A stretch of 64,000 nucleotides of DNA, taken from Alisma plantago-aquatica. Lineage: Eukaryota > Streptophyta > Magnoliopsida > Alismatales > Alismataceae. Within the stretch, counting starts at the first letter, position 1. Every line of letters starts with the position of its first letter. The stretch lies in assembly GCA_963693085.1 (NCBI GenBank), contig OY856411.1, forward strand, positions 65,592,001 through 65,656,000, written 5' to 3'. This document shows, one piece after another, positions 46,341-58,046 of the stretch. The notes beneath the pieces are model-generated. The model searched no databases, was not told the DNA's origin, and was given only the letters and a program-made list of their open reading frames with translations. The position numbers and the translations under genes were made by a program.

Positions 46341-47990
46341 ACAACAAATAGGATGCATACCTTAGTCTGAGGACATAGAGGTAATAGTTACCTATTACAG
46401 AGGTAACAAATCTATGTGGTGATCTAAGGATTTGAATACCCAGATCCAGTAATCTTGATAATGCTAATGTGAAGGGATGAGGATTCCCAGTAATGTGATA
46501 AGGGACTGAGATTCCAAGTGTTATGTATCTATGTGTTCTAAAGATTAGAAAAGTTCTTAATAGATGTATTACACCTTTCTTTGTAGCATTTGTTTATGAT
46601 TGATTCTTATAACTTGTTTGATGTTAAAAGAATGTTATAATGCACTTAATATATCATTAGAAACTATAAAATGTTGCCCTGACCATAGATCCATCAGCGT
46701 CAGGATTTACTGAATGGTGAAATGGGTTTTTTTCGTGCTATAACCCGAAGTGCATATTTTTGAATATGTGGGAGTGTAAGCTTGGACGGCCAGATGTGAG
46801 CCGATCCCCTTACAAACATAAAATTATTGGGGATTTGGCTATATGCCATATCCTGGCTCGAGTGCGGCTTCATTCGTAGACTCCATGTTGAGCACGGTGA
46901 ATTGGCCTGTGGCTTAGGTTATGACTATATGCCATGACTCAGTAATTTAATAGCTGGGACGGTTGTTAGTAGATGTTACGCTAAGAGAGTGCATGATGAT
47001 TTTGTAGCTATGAGCAAATATGTCTTGTACCCTAGCATGCTCTTTTTGTAGATTGACACAAGATGTCACTTCCAGTAGTCTCGTACTGACTGAGACACGT
47101 GAGGTCTTGGCAGCCGGCTCTTGCATTGACCTTGTATGGTACCGACTTGTGAGAAGTTTGTGGTTGGTTGGAAATGAATGGGGTATACTTCATCTCCTCA
47201 GGACATAAGTGTGATTGTAAAATATAATCATCCATGTAGCGTATTTGCTTAAGGATCGAATACAAAACACATTGGTTGATGCGCAATTCAGATATACATC
47301 TTAGTTGATAGATGGTATTTATGTTTCTTTACATTCCTTGAAAAGTAGACAGATTGTTTATTAATCTGCCATGGGTAGATACATCATTTTCTTAAGTAAA
47401 GAGAGTACTTTAACATGTTCATATAGTGAATAATCCTGGTAGTTAATATAAAGGAACCTCTGCTCAGTTTTATAATGCTTATCTGTGATAATAATATGGT
47501 CGGTGGTGAGTTATATCTCTTGCTGGGACAATTATCTCACCCTATGGGATCCACAATTTTTATGTGGAGGTGCACAAGGTAGTAGAGACCTTTCTACAGA
47601 GGAGGAACAATTGCTAGGGCAGTAGTAACAACTCAGGTTGAGTGTAATGTCTGTCGTGTCTTGTAGATAGAAGTCCTATGTGTCGTCTATGTATTCTCAG
47701 GTCCTTGGAGCCGGTTCGTAATGGTTTCATGAATGATCTGAGATTTTGGCTTGTAAGCCTCGAGGTTTTATGTTTCTCTAGTATGTGTTTTGATAGAGCA
47801 ACTGTTATATAATTGTCCTCAAGATGAAATGAAACAATGTTGTACAATGTAAATCATGATATGTATGAGGTTTGGATCTTTCAGTAAGAGTTTTTTGGAA
47901 GAGGATCTCCTTGCAAAATGGTTTTAAATTTTAGGTATTTTTGTTAATCTGTTGTTTATGGTAATTTTGCGATTATTACTGGTGATGACT

Positions 47991-50814
47991 TGATTTGTTT
48001 CTGGTCATCACCCTAACTAGTTTTCCAGGGGATAGATACATAAATGTGTGAAGCATCAAAGTAATTACATAATGTCATCTAATTCACCTGACCTCTTGTT
48101 ATTACCATAGTGAACCCAATTAATGGGATCTCCATTTTGTTGGGTTGGGTTTCTATTTCCTGTGAATAATGAGGGGTTTCAGTCCCATCTCCAACTGGAA
48201 TTTTTCTACTAAGGCTAGGGTAAGATCTTTAGTGAAAGGATATATTGTATTATCTTTGGTACCGACATAGTCCACAACTACGACCCCATTAGACACCAAC
48301 TCCCTTCCATAATTGAGTCTAAATTGCATGTATCTATGTTATTTTTTAGTGTACTTGTGAATCTTTATATTAGCAATAGTTGTAGTGTTATCACAGTGAA
48401 CTGAAATTGCAAGAAACGACTTTTTACCATATGTAAACTAGACATAAGTCCATGTAGTCATTCATCTTCCGATCTAGTTTCATCTAAAGCACAAAACTAT
48501 ATCTCAAAAGTAGACATAGACAATATGGTATGTTTATTAGACCTCTGGGAAACATCTACTCCCAATAAGAATAAATATCATGAGACACCATTACTCCTAG
48601 AGTTCATGGAAATTCAACTTACATCACTATATCCTTTGTCTATAGAAGGATATTTGCCATAATGCAGCCCAAGTGAACAAGTTCCATTAATATACTTCAA
48701 AACTCTATCAAGAGCTTCCCAATGGGTCTTGTCAGGATAAGTGGTGTATCTACTTAACTTTCTCATAGGAAACATAATGTTTTACATGTGCATTTTATAA
48801 AATACATCAAACTTTCAATCATCTGAGAGTATCGTAATTGAGATAGTGGAACTCCAGTATCATTCTTGAACAAGGCCTTAGATGAATCATATGGAGTCGT
48901 AACATGTTTACATGACGTGTACTCAAACCTCTCCAATATCTTCTCAACATAGGGAGACTGCTAGAGAGTTATACCATTAGTAGACCTTACGAGTTAGGCC
49001 CTAAAATTACAATAGTGATACCCATATCCTTCATCTCAAACTTGCTACACAAGAATGATTTTGTCTCATTTATTATTTTCATATTAGAACGAAAAAAGTA
49101 GGATATCATCGACATATAAGCTTAACAGAATGAATCCATCATTGATGATTTTTCAATAGAGATACTTATCAAATTCATTAGGAAAAAAAATCCAAAAGAT
49201 GATATCACATAATCAAACTTCTCATGTCATTGCTTAGAGGCTTGTTTCATGCCATATAATGAGTTAACAAGTTTACACACTTTGGACTCATTCCCATGGC
49301 CCACAATTTGCTCAAGTTGTTCCATATATATCTCTTCCTAAAGTTCACCATGTAAGAATGTGGTCTTCATCTGATGGATACAAAGATTATAAATGGAAGC
49401 TAATTGTGTGAGTACTCTTATTGTGGTCATATGGGAAACAAGAGAATAGGTATCAAAATAATCCATTCCTTCTCTTTATGTGTAACCCTTAGCAACTAAT
49501 CTATATATATACTTATTGATTGCTGTGTCTACATTAAGTTTCATCCTAAATATCCATTTGCATCCAACTATAGAACAACCAGGAGGCAAATCCACCAATT
49601 TCCAAGTTCCATTCGAGAGAAATGATTGGATTTCATCGTTAACAACTTCTTTCTAAAACTTAACTTATGGACAATCCATAGCTTGTTTGAAACTCACAAG
49701 ATCATCATCAATATTTTAAGTGATAAACTCACTTTCAAAATCCTTAGATGTCCTAGGCCATGTACTTCACCTTGGTTCAACCATTTCTTTAGAATCATCA
49801 TATTCAAAAATAGCTTATTCTGAGTTACCCTCCACATTTTTTGTCCTTTCCACATGCTTGGCTTGTCCTTTCCACGTGCTTGGCAATGTAACATGTGGTT
49901 GATGAATCTTCTTGAGATACCTCATTTGGAACACCAGATTTCATGGGAAACACTTCATCAAAGAATGTATCATCATGTAGTTCCACAATCGTATTAACCT
50001 CTATGACTGATATATTAGATTTTGCAATCAAGAATATATAGGCATAACTTGTCTTTTCATACCCCAAGAATATGGCATCAACCATTTTCAGTCTCAATTT
50101 CTTCCTTTCTTGTTCAGGGACAAGTTCCTTAGCAAGTCACCCCCACACTCGAAAATATTTGAGACTCAGTTTTCTTCCTCTCCATAACTCAAACAGACTG
50201 CTTTCTACGTGTATATGGGAAACTTTATTCAGAATATGCAAGTTGTATTCAAAGCTTCCCCACCCCAACATGAAGTTGGGTAGACCTGAGATTTGAAGTA
50301 AAGAATTAACCATATCGATAAGGGTTCGGTTTTTCTATTCTACAATCCCATTAGACTTGGGAAAATAAGGAGTGGTAACTTAATGAACCATACCATGTAA
50401 TTGACAACATTCTAAAAACAAGTTTGAGGTATATTCTCCTCTCCTATCAGACCTTAATCGCTTAAGTACTTTACTAATTTGAGTTTCAGCTTCTTTCTTA
50501 TAAATTTTAAATTTATCTAATGTCTCATCTTTACTTTTAAGTAAATAGACATAGCATTATCTACTAGCAATGTTAATAGAAGTTATGAAATAACGTTTTT
50601 GATCCCGAATTGCAATCTCATTTAATTCATAAATATCATTGTGCACTAAATGCAAAAATTTTCAAATTCCTATTCATAGAATTAAAAGGATTTCTATGCA
50701 ATTTAACTTGCACAAATATTTTAAATTTATTACTACTAATATCTTATTTAGGGACTAAATTTAGATTCATCATACATTTCATTGAGCCAACATTCACATG
50801 TCCCAAACCTTGAT
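47991..50814 (-). mobile_element. Copia element #3 (pol only), minus strand
   Basis: Minus-strand Copia pol from the pre-integrase region (50812) through integrase, RT and RNase H to the GLKP-type end (about 48170), plus a short 3' UTR. Gag, protease and both LTRs are not visible in this window. Its 5' side is cut at 50815 by the 3' LTR of Copia #4. Confidence 0.8.
48165..50812 (-). pseudogene. Copia #3 integrase-RT-RNase H, heavily mutated
   Basis: Order on the minus strand: GLGHVNVGSMKCMMNLNLVP (pre-integrase, 50810-50750); integrase (LRSDRRGEYTSNLF about 50470, with the next conserved block TPYSPKSNGIVE about 50370); VDAIFLGYEKTSYAYIFL (50090-50035); RT with LLSLYVDDILLFSF (about 49125-49090); RNase H end HCDNTTTIANIKIHKY (about 48400-48350) and VDYVGTKDNTIYPFTK to EMGLKP. 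The YVDD box is intact, but stops and frameshifts are frequent, so no product is expected. Confidence 0.85.
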
Positions 50815-52698
50815 TGTTGGGTTTTGTGGAGAAAATATGCACGGTGGAAGAAACAAAAAAAAATCCACATAACCCAAAACAGGAACACTTCGACAACAGT
50901 GTATTTAGAAAGAGTGTTTGCAGGATATACCTTATCGCGGAGCAAGTCTGGTGATGTCCCCCACTGCACAATAGTGTGCAACGTTGTTGGCCTACATGGA
51001 TGGAGATTCTCTCCCATTCACTGAGTGCATCACAAGAAGATCCAAAGATGCTCCTTTCATGCGGTGATGTACGCCACTCATAGCGTGTATGGATGGTTGT
51101 TGACGTCCTCCGAACGCAGGCGTCTCAACATCTGTGTCGCTACTTCGTCTACACAGATGGAATGGAACTCCACATCACACTTCCTAATCTGACGGGAAGG
51201 AATCATCTTTGTGCAGCGACATGTTAGCATTGTGGTGCTCTCCTTTCTCTCCTAACGATAGTGATGGCTAGGGTTCACGTATGTAAGCATAAACTAAAAG
51301 CCTCTCTCAATATCTTATATAGATATCGTTCATCAAGCCCCTTTAAATAGGAGATGAAAGGAGGTATTGTTTCCTAAACCCATCGGTATATAGTAATATT
51401 GTGTTATTTAAAACGCTCGTGGATTAATTAGAATATTCCGGAATTAATTAATTAACCAAATAATCATATTAATTGATTAATTAATATCTAACTCCATGCA
51501 ATCCCTCGTGATGGCTCTATGGGCATGTTTACCAATAGACTCCCACTTGCACTTAGAGCCAGTCACTCCAATGAATTGGCTCAAACATTCTAATATTATT
51601 CTAATGGATTACATAAACATTTTAGTAATCAATGTGATTCGGAGCAATTCCAATCAAATCCACAATTATATTCCTATTCCAACACATCCTATGTGTGTGA
51701 CCTTCTAGGCTTCATATTATGTTGGAAGTGATATTCATAATCATATTATGATTTCACAAGTAATTATTGGTATCTAGCAAGACTTCATTGCCACCCAAGT
51801 AATTTGAGAAGTTGGAGAACAACTTAACCTATCATTCATGATTGGTGTTATAGTGATTGTATAGTTCCTTTGTTGCTGATATCCAGATTGAACTCGAGTC
51901 ATGGAACTGTTATCCTTTTCAACGTTCAATCTATGTTCCTTGAACTAGAGCAGACTGTCTGAGATATATGTAAGCTCAATATCACATATTGACTCACATC
52001 AGCATGGCCATGCATTTCTCAGTCTCACTTATCAAGTGGCCAAAATATTAAACTCCTGTAGGAAGGACAGATTCCATCTACATCAGTCACAATCATCCTC
52101 ATGTGTCACAGTGCACCCAAGCACCATCTTTATGGCAATCCTTATTCAGGATCACGATGGATGATGTCAAAGTACAGTGAATGACATGTGATAAGTGTAG
52201 TGACTTTAGGTCTAAGAACCACAATCACCACCATCATTATGAGATGTGACTCTAACTACCAATCATGGTATCCATGTGTCACTCTCAAGGTCGGTCTATC
52301 TGATACACTATTCTCCAACAAGTATTTATGTATTTGGTTTGATATCTCCATATTATAGATAATGAGATTCTTACATCGAACTACATACATTCTTCTTATG
52401 TATTATTGATGTTTATGGATATTTCCACAATAACAACTGATTAGGAACAAAATAAGAATACATACTCTTAGCATACATATGATCTCACTTTTCAGGTCAT
52501 CAACCCGAAGACATGTGTCCTTGAGTATATTATTCTGTAGACATCTATAAGTTTTGTGGTCATCTCAAAGTATAAAACACAAACATATAGACTGGAAACA
52601 TTCCTTTATTGATATGATCAATGTAGTATTACAAATCATTTACATAGTATCCCAGTACAATCATCAAATGATAGTCTCCATGGGCATACATACCAATA
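50815..52698 (-). repeat. 3' LTR of Copia #4
   Basis: Plus-strand text starts TGTTGGGTTTTGTGG and ends CATACATACCAATA, matching the outline of the #5 LTR (TGTTGGGTTTTAGGG to CATACATACCAACA). 51690-52560 aligns with 57045-57900. The region equivalent to the palindrome array of #5 is AT-rich (TTAATTAATTAACC near 51450). A TATA-like CTATTTAAAGG or TATATAAGA (minus, near 51345-51315) is present. Part of the LTR edge (ACCAATAGACTCCCACTTGC near 51529) is duplicated inside. Confidence 0.8.
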
Positions 52699-52704
52699 GA
52701 TTCC

Positions 52705-55700
52705 CACTTACACTTATAACCAATCACTCATGAATCTCAATCCAAGTGATCGAGCATCTTCATCATGTTTTCTGCTGTGAAAGTGCTTTTGTGAGAGGGT
52801 CAGCTACATTGCTTTCTATAGGTACTCTGTAAATCTTTACATCTCCTCAATGTACGATCTCTCATATGAGATGGAACCTCCATAGAATATGTTTGGAACG
52901 TTCGTGCGTTCTTGGTTCTTTAGCCTGTTTAATTACTCTGTTGTTGTCGCAAAACAACACAATTGCATCACTAGAGCTTGGAACCACTCCAAGTTCATAA
53001 ATGAACTTCTAAATCCACACAACTTCCTTTGCAGCATTACATGCGGAAATATATTCGGCCACCGTGTCTTTCTTGGAACTCTTCCATCTCACATCTCCAT
53101 TATTTAGGCAAAACACAAATCCAGATTGCAATCTATTGTCATCTTTGTTAGTTTGAAAGATAGCATCAGTGTAACCCTTTCCCGTGAGCTCTACCTCACC
53201 ACCTTATACCAAGAATTGATCCTTAGTCCTTCTCAAGTATTTTAGGATGTTCTTTACGGCTTTCAGTGACATTCAACTGGATCTGACTGATACTGGATAA
53301 TCATGCTCAAAACATACGACACATCATGATGAGTACATAACATCACGTACATGATAGATCTAATTACTGATGCATATGGAATCTTACTCATGTGTGCCTA
53401 TTCATCACATGAACCAAGACATTGGGCTTTAGAGATTATAACCCAATGGGACATGGGCAAGTTACCTCTCTTAGAACCCTCCATGTTAAACCTTTTTAGC
53501 ACCTTGTCAATGTATGTGCTCTGGCTTAGGCCTAGAAGCCTTCTAGATCTATCTCTATAGATCTTGATTCCTAGTATATAGGATGCTTCACCTAAATCCT
53601 TCATGGAAAAGGCCTTCCCCAGCCAAGGTTTTACTGTCTGAAGAGTAGGGATGTCATTTCTCATTAATAGTATGTCATCTACTTATAATATGAGAAATAC
53701 GATTGTGCTCTCACTAACCCTTTTGTTAACACAAGGTTCATCTTCATTTTGACTAAAGCCAAACTTTTTGACTACTTCATCAAAATATAGATTCCATCTC
53801 CGAGATGCATGCTTCAATCCATAGATTGACCTTTGTAGCTTACAGACTTTATTGGCTTCCTTTGGATTGATAAAACCCTCAAGTTGTGTCATATACACAT
53901 CTTCAAGTAAATTCCCATTAAGGAATGATGTTTTAACATCCATCTGCCAAATCTCATACTCATGATAAGCTGCAATGGCAAGCATGATCCTGATGGATTT
54001 AAACATGGCAACTAGTGAGAAGGTCTCATCATAATCAACACCTTGAATTTGATGGAATCCTTTCGCAACCAAAATACCTTTATAGGTTTGAACATTTCCA
54101 TCCATGTCAATCTTCTTCTTGAAGACCCACTTGCACCCTATGGGTTTTACCCCTTCGGGTGGATCCACCAAGGTCCATACCTTGTTGGTGTACATGGATT
54201 CCATCTCTGATCTCATGGATTCGAGTCATTTCTCAGATTCTGGTCCTTTAGTGGCTTCTAGATAGGACGTTAGCTCGTTTTCTATACCCAATTCACCATT
54301 GTCGGGAGTCATGAGAAATCCAAATCTCTCAAACTCAAGTGGTGTCCTACTAGACCTACAAGGTTCCTATGTTATATTTGGAACTTGAAATTCCACAATA
54401 GTTTGTGAGTCTTCAAGTTCCTTATGTACCTCCTTGGGTTCTCTTCCTTCTTGTTGATTGCAAACTTCTTCAAGCTCTACATTCCTCCCACTGATTCCTA
54501 TGGAAATAAATTCCTTTTCAAGAAATACAGCAGTCCTAGCAACAAACATTTTGTTGTCAGTCTGTGTGTATGAGTAGTACCCTTGAGTTTCCTTGGGGTA
54601 TCCAACAAAATAGCATTTTTCAGATTTGGGTCCAAGATTTTTAGGAAATTATTTCCTAACATAAGCTTCACATCTCCAAATCTTTAACATAGAAAAATTG
54701 GGATGATTCTCATTCCAAATCTCATATGGTGTATTTTGAACCGATTTGGTAGGTACACGGTTAAGTGTAAATGTTGCGATTTCAAGCGCATATCCCCAGA
54801 ACGATATTGGAAGTTTGGATGAACTCATCGTTGATCGTACCATGTGTAATAATGTATGATTCCTTCTATCTGACACAACATTATGCCATGGTGTACCAGG
54901 TGGAGTCCATTGTGATACAATACCACGGTCCCTCACAAGGTCCTCAAACTCTTGGCTTAAGTATTCGCCACCTCGATCTGAATGGAGTGCTTTACTATTC
55001 TTACCAAGTTTCTTCTCTACTTCATTCATGAAAGTCTTGAAAATTTTAAGAGTTTCTAACTTGTGCTTAATAAGATATACATAGCCATACCTACTGAGGG
55101 CATCAATGAAGGTAATGAAGTATTGATAGCCTCCTCTCACATTTGATCTAAAAGGTCCACATACATTAGTATGTACGAGCCTAGCAGATCACTGGCTCTC
55201 TCACTGTGTCTAGTGAAAGGAGTCTTGGTCATCTTGCCTAATAAGCAAGCCTCACATGTCTCTAATGATTCAAAATCAAAAGAGTCTAGATAACCATCCT
55301 TATGGAGTCTAGATATGTGTTTCTCGTTTATATGCCCAAGACGACAATGCCAGAAGTATGTTTTGTTTGAGTTGTCAAGATTTATCCTTTTAGTATTTAT
55401 GTTGTATATGCTAGTCTCAAGTTCTAACAAGTAGATACCATGAGACATAGGGGCATTTCCATAAAAGATCTCATCTTTCAAAATAGAAATCATTCCATTC
55501 TTAATGTGAATTTCAAATCCACTCTTATCCATACAAGATACAGAAATAATATTTCTATTAATGGAAAGTACATAATAGCAATTATCTAATTCTATTACAA
55601 GGCCCATAGGCAAAGATCAACTAATAACTCCAACTGTGGTAGCAGCAACTCTTACTCCATTAGCGACCCACAACTCGACTTGGCCCTCTCATAAAGGCTT

Positions 55701-55802
55701 ACTTCTTATCAGATACTACATATTTGAACATATGTGAGATCCACATCCGGTATCCAGTACCCATGATGAATAAGTATTTAAGTTTATCTCAATAGCATAT
55801 AT
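52705..55802 (-). pseudogene. Copia #4 protease-integrase-RT-RNase H
   Basis: Minus-strand order: protease WVLDTGCGSHICSNM (about 55760), where the chain is cut by element #5; pre-integrase (55137-55613, FWHCRLGHINEKHI); integrase (54649-55140, FITFIDALSRYGYVYL, then LHSDRGGEYLSQEF); RT (53683-54216, CKWVFKKKIDMDG, MDVKTSFLNGNLLEDVYM); RT C-part (53398-53664); RNase H with FCDNN..IKQA (about 52950). The Tyr codon of the YVDD box is a stop (53683-53685), leaving VDD after it. Other stops separate the domains. Confidence 0.88.
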
Positions 55803-56355
55803 TGTTGGGTTTTAGGGGAGATAGAGAAGGCAGTGGAAACAAAAATTTCTCCCCAAACCCATACCGAGGAAACGCGTCAACGTCTATATAATAGGAAAGG
55901 ATGGTTTGTGGAATCATACCTTGTCCTGAGGCTTGCTTGGCGACAATACCTCGCGCAATGCACAGTCTTCAACTTCGGTCTTGGACGGTGTCTGTGCAGC
56001 TCCTGGTCGCACCTGGACTGACAACTCCTCCTCCTACCGAACTGTCGGATGACAGTTGTCCTCCTGAGCGGCAGTGTCCTCCCGCCTCTGTAGTAGTCCA
56101 CACGGACCACCTGGAACTCCACTCTCCTTGTCCCACAAGGAAGTGGAAGGAGTCACACCCTCCTGTTGACGTACTAGTCACCAACACACTCTCCTGCTAC
56201 CAGTTGCAACTGCAGTTGTCTTTCCCTTGCTGCACCTCCCTTTTGCGGGAAGCACTTTCTCGGGATCTCTCACGGTTACCAAAACCAGAGAGAATGACAA
56301 CTTCGCAAAGCAACCAGCTTGCATTGAGTTGTACTCTGAGAAGCCCCCAATACCC

Positions 56356-56367
56356 CTATATATATAG
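56356..56367 (-). promoter_or_regulatory. TATA box of #5 3' LTR
   Basis: CTATATATATAG followed on the minus strand by GGGGTATTGGGGG. The same block is at 63226-63237 in the other LTR. Confidence 0.7.
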
Positions 56368-56468
56368 GTGGGTCATGGGACAAGGTTCTCTCTGCCCAGC
56401 AATATGGGACTAAAGCAGGAGTAGAAGGGTTCGAGATTTTCCACAAAAAGCAACCAACTTGCAACCTG

Positions 56469-56856
56469 AACCGATCGGTTCACAAGTGAACCGGTCGGTT
56501 GGGGACCTGAACCGGTCGGTTGGAGCACCAACCGATCGGTTGGGACCCATGAGCCGATCGGTTCACTTCTGAACCGGTCGGTTCGTGGTCCTGGTCGGTT
56601 CCCGATTGACTTTCCTTCTTTCATTTCTAATTGGTATCGAATACCAATCCTATTCCCAATCAAATTGGGCAAGTGAAACGCAAGGAAAATTCTCACCGAC
56701 CTGACTTTCCCAACTTGCTCAGTTGCACCAGTTGAACCGATCGGTTCAACACTTGAACCGCTCGTTTCACCCTGGGCTTGAGCCGATCGGCTCAACTCTT
56801 GAGCCGACCGGTTTAGCAACCTCAGCCAACCGGTTCAACACTTGAACCGATCGGTT
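56469..56856. promoter_or_regulatory. Phased palindrome array in U3 (3' LTR)
   Basis: Twelve 12-bp dyads of the AACCGATCGGTT / AACCGGTCGGTT type. Starts: 56469, 56489, 56510, 56530, 56552, 56572 (plus a half-unit at 56589), then 56735, 56756, 56781, 56802, 56824, 56845. Spacing is 20-22 bp inside each cluster, except one step of 25. The nearest edge is about 100 bp upstream of the TATA box on the minus strand. CG-rich in an otherwise moderate-GC LTR. Confidence 0.8.
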
Positions 56857-58046
56857 GGGAGTACAGGTTCTGCAGAATTAGTCAAATGCAATTTCAATCA
56901 ATCCGATACTCCAATCAATGCGTCCAACACCTTGAACCATATGATATTGAGCTATCAACTGATTGAGTGTTTAATTGAACTACTAAACTCCTTTAGTAAT
57001 CAATCTAAACATTGCTTTGTGGACAAAACTCCTCTTCCAGGTTAAATCCTATGTGTGTGACCCTGCAGGTCCATTTCACGTTGGCAGTGAAAGTCCATAA
57101 CACTTATGACTTCACAAGCAAAGAGCGGTGCCTAGTCACACATCAGTGCTACCCAAGTGAAAGTAGAAAGTTGGAGAACAACTTTCATCCTACAATCCGT
57201 GAATGGTGTTACAGCGAATGTATAATTCCTTTGTCACTGATATCCCGAATGAACTCAAGGCATGGAACTGTCATCCTGTCAACGTTCATTCACTTTCTTG
57301 ATCTCAGAGAAGATTGAAGGAGATATGTATGACATCAATATCACATACTGATTCGCACATGCGTGCGCACGCCTATCTCAATCCTACTCATCAAGTGGCC
57401 TTGGATATCAAACTCCCTCAGGAGGGACAAATCCCATATCTATCACTCACCCCTCAAAAGCCCCATGTGTCAAAGCCACCCAATCATCACCTTTATAACA
57501 ACCCATGTTTCAGGACTGCGTTTGATGATGTCAAAGTGTGCCCAACGACATGTGTTGAGTGCAGTGATTTCAGGTCTAAGAATCACACTCACCACCATCA
57601 CTGTGAGTACTGACTGTGACTACCATCTCATGGTTCCATGTGTCAAACTCACGGTGGGTCTGTCCGGTACCTTGTTCTCTAATAAGTACCTATGTGTTTG
57701 GTTTGATATCTCTATATCATGACTAATGAGATTTTGTCATCAACCAACACCACAATCTAGTCTTGTGTGTCATTACTGTCTATCTACCTTCCACAATGAC
57801 ATCCGACTAGGGACATAACAAGAATGTAAAAACTCTTAGCATCCGTATGATCTCATCGTTCAGGTCATGAACCTGAAGGCATACGTCATTGAGTACTGTC
57901 ATTCTCTAGACATTCAATCTGTTCTATCACTATCTCATATGACTGAACTAGAAAGAATTGGAAGCTTGCCTATGATGTTTCTCAAATCAATCTTATGTAT
58001 CCCACCAATCATCCCATGATTGGCTCTCAGGGCATACATACCAACA

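Larger units (their letters stand above)
43438..47990 (+). repeat. Long Gypsy-type LTR (probable, about 4.5 kb)
   Basis: Starts TGTAATGACCCTGGCCTGG right after the chromovirus-like end motif. Later text (CTATATGCCATATCCTGGCT near 46831, CTCACCCTATGGGATCC near 47538) is of the style seen in long Tekay/Del-type LTRs. It contains several tandem arrays and no genes. The right end is unclear; Copia #3 begins around 48000. The short open frames at 44601-44897 and 45244-45504 are not supported as genes. Confidence 0.5.
50815..55802 (-). mobile_element. Copia element #4, minus strand, nested in #3
   Basis: 3' LTR 50815-52698 and pol 52705-55802 from RNase H back to protease. Its gag and 5' LTR lie beyond the insertion of #5 at 55803 and outside the window. 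Five bases before the LTR are TTGAT. Confidence 0.85.
55803..58046 (-). repeat. 3' LTR of Copia #5
   Basis: Minus-strand LTR from TGTTGGTATGTATGCCC (58046) to AACCCAACA (55803), 2244 bp. Next to it, on the internal side, is a purine-rich tract (TGCAAGTGGGAGTC, minus). It holds the palindrome array (56469-56856) and TATA box (56356-56367). Confidence 0.9.

Noticed and set aside
55901..56413. 170-codon plus-strand frame, repeated at 62771-63253
   Set aside because: It lies entirely inside the U3/R part of the Copia #5 LTR on the antisense strand. It is present twice only because the LTR is, and has no recognised domain.
56373..56819. 148-codon minus-strand frame with RSEPIG / PTGS repeats (also 63243-63668)
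   Set aside because: The repeats are a translation of the palindrome array, upstream of and across the TATA region. It is not a conserved protein.
56469..56856. Palindrome array read as a CRISPR or integron-like array
   Set aside because: The spacers are 8-10 bp and similar, and the context is an LTR of a plant Copia element.
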